From CAWARU01 sp963784575 (GTDB lineage: Bacteria; Pseudomonadota; Gammaproteobacteria; UBA6186; Azoamicaceae): DNA of 64,000 nucleotides. The DNA lies in the NCBI GenBank assembly GCA_963784575.1, contig CAWARU010000001.1, positions 2,914,001 through 2,978,000 on the forward strand, given 5' to 3'. Under the pieces are notes generated by a model. The model was not told where the DNA came from. It searched no databases and worked only from the letters and a program-made list of their open reading frames with translations. Position numbers and translations under genes: made by a program. Below, in pieces: positions 49,602 to 56,587 of the stretch. How positions within the stretch are numbered: the first letter of the stretch is position 1; the number at the start of each line of letters is the position of its first letter.

Positions 49602-49816
49602 TGAAGGATGCCGAACCTCTTGGTATCGGACTCAGATTTACAAAATTTAAGATGGATAGTAAAAAAACGGAACTGCGTGACAAAATAGCTGGAGGCGAGA
49701 TTGAACAGGAGGCAAGCTTGCGGAAGTCCAAGAAGTCTCCAGTCAAAAAGAGGAGACAATCAAGCAGTTTGTGAAGCAATCCAGAAGAATTTCTTTTATT
49801 ATTATGAGGTGAAAAC

Positions 49817-51682
49817 ATGAGTATCGTGCCTGGTGCAGGAAATTTGGAAAAAATAGTACTGAAAACAACAACAAACCCAATTATAAAAGCGCTCAAAGAA
49901 GCTGCGTTAAGTGGTTCAGTGGAAGTGCTTGAGAAGAATATCAATAGCATGGCAGCTACCAAAGCAGAGCACGAAGCGATATTTTCAAGCTTGGTGAACG
50001 ATCTTGTTCCTGAAAATTTTCAAGAAACCATTTTATTTATGGTGGCAAGCGCAGGACTTCAGGAAGTTGTAGATTATATTATCAAGAACAGCAAATATAC
50101 CTACAAGCAATTGGCGGAATTCCGGAACGGAATGGGAGATCACTTTTTGCTGAAGACTCTCGCGGAAAGCACAAATGAGAAAGTTGATTTGAGCTGTGTT
50201 CATTTGGTTTTAAAAGTACCTGAGTTAAGGCATCTCATCAATGTACCAGATCGCACCGACGACATCACGCCTCTTTATCTTGCAGTGAGATATAATAAAG
50301 CTCAGGTTACACGCTTATTAATAGCAAGTGGTGTTGATTTTCAAGCAAAGCTTAACCGTTTTGCAGCAGAAGGTAGCAAATACTGGAATGAAACTGTTTA
50401 TGAAATTCTGAAACCTAGTCAAAAAATTTGCTTGGAAAGTTTCAGGATTTTGGAGGCTGCGGAAGGATTTGACAGCTATAGCAAAGGAGATGATTTTAGG
50501 CATTCTCGATTGTGGATTTGCGTGCATAATGGCGCTTCAATGCATCAACGAGATAAGGATGGCAATACACCCTTGCATACAGCGGTATTATTTAGTAACC
50601 CTCTTGTTGAAGAAGTTATGAAGTATGGAGCGGATATAGAGGCAGTAAACAATAAAGGCTTGACTGCACTTGATATTGTCAAAACAACGTTCCAAAATAA
50701 ATCGGATCAATATAAATTGATAGGTAGTATTCAATCATTGTGCTGCTTGGCAAATGAATATGCTAGAGAACTATTAAAGAAAAATGAACCACAAAAAGCT
50801 GCAAAATTTATTGCTTTAGCCTTGCTGGCTTGTGCTGAGTTTCCAATTGATAAAAATTCATATTCAACGCTTTATGGGAGTATGGATCAGGGAGAATACA
50901 TATATATTTTTGCAATGATGATTAAAAATGAACATAGACTGATACAAATACTGAAAACCGAATCTGTCATTGCTTTATTAAAGAGGATTCCAAAGAAGTC
51001 TAGATCATATTCCGATGCACAATTAGAAATCGCAACTCTATGCTACATGAATTATAAGCAAATTCCAAGTCAGGAGTTGGATTCAGTAGAACAGTTGCAA
51101 ATTGCAGCAACGACACAAGTGATTTCATTGATTCAAGAAGCGATATCTGGATCAAGCTCTAAATCTGAACCAAAAGCAGCAAGCGTCTCCCGGGGCTGCT
51201 CACCTGATTTCTTGAAAGAGGTCAAGCATCTAGGAGAGGAATTCAATTTAAACCAGAATTTTGAAGAATTTATAGCATTAGAAGAAGAATATTTTGATCC
51301 AAATTGCCTGCTTAAAAAAGCCTATATTCACATTTGCCAAGCAAAGGTTTGCGATGAAGCCATGATATTGCGTAAAGAGATCATTGGTTCTCTTCTGGGG
51401 CTTGGAATGAAGGTAAATAGTTTGGATACTCTGAATCCAGAAGATGGTCTCACTTTTATCGAAGAACATCGGACCCTAACTGAGCAAAATAAAAAACAAG
51501 CTGAACAGCTCGAGATGCAGGCAAAAAAGATAGCGGCACAGGATAAAAGGATTTTGGAATTGGAGAATGCCTTAAAGAAGTTGCAGCAGCAATCAGCACA
51601 AGTAGCTGTAGTGGAGGAGAGTGAAACCACAACGATGGAAGAGAGTTCAAAAGAAAGAGTTATTAAGCGTAAATTTGTGTGA
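49817..51682 (+). CDS. ankyrin-repeat protein B of tandem family
   Basis: 621 residues, shorter than its neighbours because the first ankyrin units are missing. Units at about 148-176 (ITPLYLAVRYNKAQVTRLLIASG) and 245-288 (DKDGNTPLHTAVLFSNPLVEEV; NNKGLTALDIVK). The middle helical region (EYARELLKKNEPQKAAKFIA) and the C-terminal block (about 484-550; LLKKAYIHICQAKVCDEAMI, GSLLGLGMKVNSLDTLNPED) match genes A and C. A Glu/Gln/Lys coiled coil runs from about 552 to 600. The end is MEESSKERVIKRKFV, Glu-rich then basic then Phe-Val. ATG behind GAGGTG. Same direction as A and C; the 215-bp gap to A is largely the lost tail of A. Confidence 0.82.
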   Translation: MSIVPGAGNLEKIVLKTTTNPIIKALKEAALSGSVEVLEKNINSMAATKAEHEAIFSSLVNDLVPENFQETILFMVASAGLQEVVDYIIKNSKYTYKQLAEFRNGMGDHFLLKTLAESTNEKVDLSCVHLVLKVPELRHLINVPDRTDDITPLYLAVRYNKAQVTRLLIASGVDFQAKLNRFAAEGSKYWNETVYEILKPSQKICLESFRILEAAEGFDSYSKGDDFRHSRLWICVHNGASMHQRDKDGNTPLHTAVLFSNPLVEEVMKYGADIEAVNNKGLTALDIVKTTFQNKSDQYKLIGSIQSLCCLANEYARELLKKNEPQKAAKFIALALLACAEFPIDKNSYSTLYGSMDQGEYIYIFAMMIKNEHRLIQILKTESVIALLKRIPKKSRSYSDAQLEIATLCYMNYKQIPSQELDSVEQLQIAATTQVISLIQEAISGSSSKSEPKAASVSRGCSPDFLKEVKHLGEEFNLNQNFEEFIALEEEYFDPNCLLKKAYIHICQAKVCDEAMILRKEIIGSLLGLGMKVNSLDTLNPEDGLTFIEEHRTLTEQNKKQAEQLEMQAKKIAAQDKRILELENALKKLQQQSAQVAVVEESETTTMEESSKERVIKRKFV

Positions 51683-51721
51683 TATTAATATGATATTCTG
51701 ATATTTGAGGGGTAAAAGCAA

Positions 51722-54097
51722 ATGAGTGTAAATTTAGATGAAGTTAATACGAAGGCTGAAAGCGATGTCATAAGTTCAGAACAAGTGATAGAGAAATTGA
51801 CGCAAGACAAACCGAGTGAAATTGCATTAATATCAGCAGTTCAAAGTAACAATGTTGAGATAGTCCGTAATATGCTAGGAATACCTGCTTTCCACAAGGC
51901 ACTTCATATTTCTAATGAGGAAGGATTTTCGGCAGCGTTTCTTATCATCAAAAGTAATTCCAAAGAAATGATGGAGATTTTGAAGACAAGTTTAGAGACA
52001 ATCAGGGTGAAAGAATCTCTTGACTCGCAAGGTGCAGAATCCTCTTTCGCTGAAACCTTGTTATCTCCATTTTTCGACTATAAAGATCCGGCTGGCTATA
52101 GTATGCTCATGGCGGCGGCAATTGCAGGGAGTTATTTTGGGTCTAAATTCTTATTAGAATTGCTGGATAGCACGAAAACTAAAGCGGAAGCAATAAGCTA
52201 TGTCAGGGATTTAAGATATTGGCACGAGAAATCAGCAATTGAATTGGCGGCAGAATATGGTCATCTTGAAATTCTTGAAATGTTAATTAACTATGTAGCA
52301 ACTTCACCGGAGGAAAGGCAGGCAATTATATTAACTTTAATTAAAGGAAGAACTGGGGGAATTGCTTGGCCAACCTTAGCGGCAGTTGCAAAAGGTCGGG
52401 AGAAAGTCGTAAATTTTCTTCTTGCAAACAGCAAATATTCCTTCAAAGATTTGGCCGATCATCGACAATCACATAAAGGTAATCATGTTTTAATTACAGC
52501 CATAGAACATTTTAAATCGATTGAAGGGGTTCGCTATATTTTGGGTAAGGCGGAATTCAAGTACCTCATTGATGTCAATGATGAGTTTCATGTATCACCG
52601 CTCTATATTGCAATTCGTCACAATTTGCCAGAAATAGTGCGCTGTTTGATAAATGCAGGGGCGAATTTGGATTCCATTTTACGACGCGATGCGGTAGAGC
52701 CAGAACAAAGGAGTAAAACAGTCCATGAATTATTGAAAAATGATCATGGGATTTCTAAATACTGTACGGAAAGTTTTAATATTCTGGATGCTGCGGTGGA
52801 ATTTGCAAAAAATCTGAAGAAATTCAACCCTAATGCACTGCTAGAATCAGGAGAATTTAACTCTTATTTGAAAAAACTTAATTCCGGACTTAACGTATGC
52901 ATTTCGGTTACAGCAAGAGAGACATACACGAACATTAATCATTGGAAAACATTTCTTAAAAGAGGTGCATCTATTCATCAGCGCGATGGGGAAGGAAACA
53001 CATTACTGCATATTGCTGTTCAACGAGGTTTGCTGTATTTCATAGCAATATTTTGTGAACTTGGTGCCGATCTAGAGGCAACAAATCATGCAGGATTGAC
53101 TCCCCTTCAGCTCGCAGAAACTCTGTCATTATCTAAGTCGGTTACTGAAGATCATAAAAGGGAAATAATCAGTATCCTCTCTTTTTGGCAAGCAAAATCT
53201 TGCTTAAAAAAACAAGAATTTGAGATGGCTTCGAAACTTATCATTCGGGGGGTACTGAGCAGCTCTCTCCTATCTCAAGCACTTGTAAGAACCCAGTTTT
53301 ATTATTCCTTTGCAACCCTCATCAAGGAAGAATATGAGCTTATAAAAATATTGGACGTGAATTCAGTTTTTGCCTTGTTTAAAAAGATTCCTGAGGAATT
53401 AACACGGGTTTCTTTTTCAAATCCGCTCTATAATGATTTGCAAGAAGTACACTTGGAGCTTGCTACGTTCTACTACATGGCCTCATGTAAGAATACAGCA
53501 GATTTAGATGTTGGCGAGGTAGTGGAAATATCATCATCACAAAAGCAATTGCAATTGATGGAATCGAAAGAATCGAAGGAATTAAAAGAATTATTGGAAA
53601 AATTCCATGACTTCCTTAAGTTCGAAGAGCAAAATTTAGATTCTCGCGAGCTCCTTAAGAAGGCATATCAACATATTTGCAAAACTAAACCGTGCGATGA
53701 AACTTCCACTCTCCGTATGGAAATCACCGGGTCACTTCTCGGACTTGGAATGAGGGAGAATCGTTTAGATTTATTGGTGCCGGAGGATGCGATTCAGTTT
53801 TTAGAACAGCATAAAGAACAGGCGGAGCTGATTAAGAAACTAAAAGGGCAACTGGAAGCGGAAGCGACAAAGCACAAAGAACAGGCTATTCAAATGGAAC
53901 AGCAAAAAGCCAAATTAAGTGAAGATCTTAAAGCCGAGCGTGAAAAAGCGTCGAGTTTAGAGCTGGAATTGCAGAAATTGCGAGAAGAGATGTTGGAATT
54001 GCGTTCTGCGAGGTCTCTGGGATCTGAGGGGGATGAGAGTGCTCTGGGTTCAGATGATTTGGAAATTACTCAGAAAGCCAAGAAAAAGTTCTTTTAA
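51722..54097 (+). CDS. ankyrin-repeat protein C of tandem family
   Basis: 791 residues. Ankyrin units near 140 (GYSMLMAAAIAGSYFGSKFLL), 175 (KSAIELAAEYGHLEILEMLI), 300 (VSPLYIAIRHNLPEIVRCLI) and 420-465 (DGEGNTLLHIAVQRGLLYFIA; NHAGLTPLQLAETL). The helical middle (FWQAKSCLKKQEFEMASKLI) and C-terminal block (about 630-697; LLKKAYQHICKTKPCDETST, GSLLGLGMRENRLDLLVPED) are shared with A and B. A long coiled coil (700-760; LELELQKLREEMLELRS) leads to the basic aromatic end EITQKAKKKFF. The ATG follows GAGGGG, 39 bp after gene B, so B and C are probably one transcript. Confidence 0.83.
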   Translation: MSVNLDEVNTKAESDVISSEQVIEKLTQDKPSEIALISAVQSNNVEIVRNMLGIPAFHKALHISNEEGFSAAFLIIKSNSKEMMEILKTSLETIRVKESLDSQGAESSFAETLLSPFFDYKDPAGYSMLMAAAIAGSYFGSKFLLELLDSTKTKAEAISYVRDLRYWHEKSAIELAAEYGHLEILEMLINYVATSPEERQAIILTLIKGRTGGIAWPTLAAVAKGREKVVNFLLANSKYSFKDLADHRQSHKGNHVLITAIEHFKSIEGVRYILGKAEFKYLIDVNDEFHVSPLYIAIRHNLPEIVRCLINAGANLDSILRRDAVEPEQRSKTVHELLKNDHGISKYCTESFNILDAAVEFAKNLKKFNPNALLESGEFNSYLKKLNSGLNVCISVTARETYTNINHWKTFLKRGASIHQRDGEGNTLLHIAVQRGLLYFIAIFCELGADLEATNHAGLTPLQLAETLSLSKSVTEDHKREIISILSFWQAKSCLKKQEFEMASKLIIRGVLSSSLLSQALVRTQFYYSFATLIKEEYELIKILDVNSVFALFKKIPEELTRVSFSNPLYNDLQEVHLELATFYYMASCKNTADLDVGEVVEISSSQKQLQLMESKESKELKELLEKFHDFLKFEEQNLDSRELLKKAYQHICKTKPCDETSTLRMEITGSLLGLGMRENRLDLLVPEDAIQFLEQHKEQAELIKKLKGQLEAEATKHKEQAIQMEQQKAKLSEDLKAEREKASSLELELQKLREEMLELRSARSLGSEGDESALGSDDLEITQKAKKKFF

Positions 54098-54124
54098 TAA
54101 CTGAAAATTTCTTACTCTATAGTT

Positions 54125-54154
54125 TATGGATTCCCGCCTCCGCGGGAATCCATA
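54125..54154. repeat. perfect 13-bp hairpin element after ankyrin gene C
   Basis: TATGGATTCCCGC pairs perfectly with GCGGGAATCCATA around a four-base loop, 27 bp past the stop. The TGGATTCCCGC...GCGGGAATCCA form is a widespread dispersed element in Legionella-like and other proteobacteria. It may also stop transcription, although no T tract follows. Confidence 0.65.
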
Positions 54155-54226
54155 GGAGAATGGAATTAATCCCACTTGCATCATGCTAGGTTAGACATTT
54201 AAATATCATTTTACTGCATTTTCCCC

Positions 54227-54254
54227 CTTGATTTGAAAAATTCCGCCCCTATAT
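54227..54254 (+). promoter_or_regulatory. sigma-32-like heat-shock promoter of groESL
   Basis: CCCCCTTGAT, a 13-base spacer after CTTGAT and CCCCTATAT. The E. coli groE promoter has CCCCCTTGAA and CCCCAT with the same spacing. A second possible start, an extended -10 (TGCTACAAT, 54293-54300) without a good -35, lies downstream and could give basal transcription. Confidence 0.75.
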
Positions 54255-54374
54255 TAATGTTAAATAAACATAGTCTTGCACAGTTTAATAGTGCTACAAT
54301 GCAAGATATTTTCAGTAGCTCGTAGCTAATAGGCTTATTAGTAACTTAACTTAAATCTAAATAAGGAGGAAAAC

Positions 54375-54671
54375 ATGAGTGCAGCAGTTAATATTCGTCC
54401 GTTGCATGATCGCGTGATTATCCAGCGTCTTGAAGAGCATAAAACCGCTGGTGGTATCGTCATTCCCGAAACTGTGGGCGATAAACCTCAGAAAGGTGAA
54501 GTGGTGGCAGCTGGTCCAGGTAAGTTTGAAAATGGTCAATTGCGCAAGCTCGATGTCAAGGTGGGCGATAAAGTGCTCTTTGGCAAGTACTCCGGCACCG
54601 AAGTCAAAGTCAATGGCAAAGATCTCTTGGTCATGCGCGAAGAAGACATCATGGGTGTCATCGAAGGATAA
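54375..54671 (+). CDS. groES: co-chaperonin GroES
   Basis: 98 residues; lid of the GroEL chamber. NIRPLHDRVIIQRLEEHKTAGGIVIPE with the mobile loop, then GEVVAAGPGKFENGQ and VLFGKYSGTEVKVNGKDLLVMREEDIMGVIEG. AAGGAGG precedes the ATG. Confidence 0.96.
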   Translation: MSAAVNIRPLHDRVIIQRLEEHKTAGGIVIPETVGDKPQKGEVVAAGPGKFENGQLRKLDVKVGDKVLFGKYSGTEVKVNGKDLLVMREEDIMGVIEG

Positions 54672-54694
54672 GAGCGTCATCGAAGGCTAAGACC
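54657..54694 (+). repeat. 19-bp tandem duplication across the groES stop
   Basis: gtcatcgaaggataagagc is followed at once by gtcatcgaaggctaagacc (17 of 19 identical). The copy carries the last codons of groES and a second TAA in another frame. Confidence 0.7.
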
Positions 54695-54723
54695 GAAAAG
54701 ACTGACGAAAGTAATAGTAAAAA

Positions 54724-54761
54724 ACTTTCGAAAGTACTCGAGTTATGAAACTTTCGAAAGT
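54724..54761. promoter_or_regulatory. two copies of palindrome ACTTTCGAAAGT between groES and groEL
   Basis: The 12-bp perfect palindrome occurs at 54724-54735 and 54750-54761, 26 bp apart from start to start. Both copies are in the leader before groEL. They may bind a regulator or stall or process the message. Confidence 0.55.
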
Positions 54762-54799
54762 AATTAGTAAATAAACTTTAATCTTGAGGAGAAATTAGA

Positions 54800-56471
54800 A
54801 TGGCTGCGAAAGAACTCAATTTTGCTGAATCAGCTCGTGAAGGCTTGTTGAAAGGTGCTGCTGCTTTGGCCCGGGCTGTTGGCAAGACCCACGGTCCAAG
54901 AGGACGCAATGTCATCATTCAAAGATCTTTTGGCGCCCCAGTTATCACCAAAGACGGTGTGACAGTCGCTAAAGAAATCGAATTTGAAGATCCCATCGTT
55001 AACATGGGCGCCCAAATGCTCAAGGAAGTTGCTTCGAAGACTTCTGATGAAGCAGGCGATGGCACCACGACTGCTACCGTATTGGCGCACTGGATTCTTA
55101 TTGAAGGTCATAAGGCAGTCGCTGCCGGCATGAACCCTATGGATCTGAAACGCGGTATGGATAAAGCCGTTACTGCTGTGGTTGCAGAGCTCAAAAAATT
55201 GTCTGCACCTTGCAAAGACAACAAGGCAATTGCTCAAGTGGGTACCATTTCTGCCAACTCTGATGAATCCATTGGTAATATCATCGCAAGTGCTATGGAA
55301 AAAGTCGGTAAAGAAGGCGTTATCACAGTGGAAGATGGCACTGGTCTTGAAGATGAACTCGAAGTGGTTGAAGGTATGCAGTTTGATCGCGGTTACATTT
55401 CACCCTACTTCGTCAACAACCAGCAAAACATGAGCTGCGAATTGGAAAATCCTTATATCCTCTTGGTTGACAAGAAGATTTCCAACATTCGCGAAATGCT
55501 GCCTGTGCTTGAAGCTGTGGCAAAATCTGGCCGTGCGCTCTTCATCATTGCTGAAGATGTGGAAGGTGAAGCACTGGCTACTTTGGTCGTCAACAATATC
55601 CGCGGCATCGTGAAGGTGTGTGCGGTTAAAGCGCCCGGATTTGGTGATCGACGTAAAGCAATGCTGCAAGATATTGCTATTTTAACCAAGGCAAATGTCA
55701 TTTCTGAAGAAATCGGCGTCACCTTGGAATCTGCTAAGCTCGAAGATCTCGGTTCTGCGAAGCGTATTGTGGTTACCAAAGAAAATACCACCATCATTGA
55801 TGGCGCTGGCAAGAGCACAGATATCGAAGCTCGCATCAAACAATTACGTGGTCAAATGGAAGAAACCACTTCTGACTACGATCGCGAAAAGATTGCAAGA
55901 ACGTATTGCCAAGCTCTCTGGCGGTGTTGCTGTTATCAAAGTGGGTGCAAGCTCTGAAGTAGAAATGAAAGAGAAAAAAGCCCGCGTTGAAGACGCATTA
56001 CATGCGACTCGAGCTGCAGTGGAAGAAGGCGTGGTACCCGGAGGTGGTGTTGCATTGATCCGCTCCTGTCAAGCGATCAAGAATTTGAAGGGTGACAATG
56101 AAGATCAAAACCATGGTATTAACATCATCATTCGATCTCTCGAAGCACCTTTACGTCAGATCGTTGCCAATGCTGGCGCTGAACCTGCTGTTGTCGTCGA
56201 AAATGTGAAGAACAATTCCGGCAACTATGGCTACAACGCAGCGACCGGCGAATACGGCGATATGATTAAAATGGGTATTTTGGATCCTACCAAAGTCAGC
56301 AGAACGGCCTTACAACAAGCTGCATCCATTGCTGGCTTGCTCATCACCACAGAATGCACCATCACAGAAATACCGAAGTCTGATAAAGAAGGCGGTGCGC
56401 ATGCTCATGGTGGCATGGGTGGCGGCATGGGCGGTATGGGAGGCATGGGCGGCATGGGGGATATGATGTAA
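54800..56471 (+). CDS. groEL: chaperonin GroEL, one frameshift
   Basis: 60-kDa folding chamber, about 556 residues when repaired. ATP-site segment GDGTTTATVL, VITKDGVTVAKEIEFEDPIV, MNPMDLKRGMDKAV, QFDRGYISPYFVNN and VPGGGVALIRS are standard and the end is the Gly-Met repeat GGMGGMGGMGDMM. The frame breaks near 55892: DREKIARTYC should be DREKLQERIAKLSGG, which removing one A gives. Some usually constant residues differ: KTHGPRGRNV for VTLGPKGRNV, and AHWILIEGHKAV for AQAIVNEGLKAV. AGGAG precedes the ATG; groES lies upstream in the same transcript. Confidence 0.93.
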
Positions 56472-56510
56472 CCCAGTAAGCTGCAAGCCACAAGCTGCAA
56501 TTGCATCTAG

Positions 56511-56548
56511 AAAAAACCCCGAAATCATGTTGGTTTCGGGGTTTTTTT
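56511..56548 (+). terminator. Rho-independent terminator of groESL
   Basis: AAAAACCCCGAAA pairs with TTTCGGGGTTTTT around a nine-base loop, followed by T. 40 bp after the groEL stop and before the convergent P-type ATPase gene; its A tract also makes it usable from the other strand. Confidence 0.9.
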
Positions 56549-56587
56549 ATGCCTTTTCGTTATCCTTCTTCGATGTCATTCCTCGGT

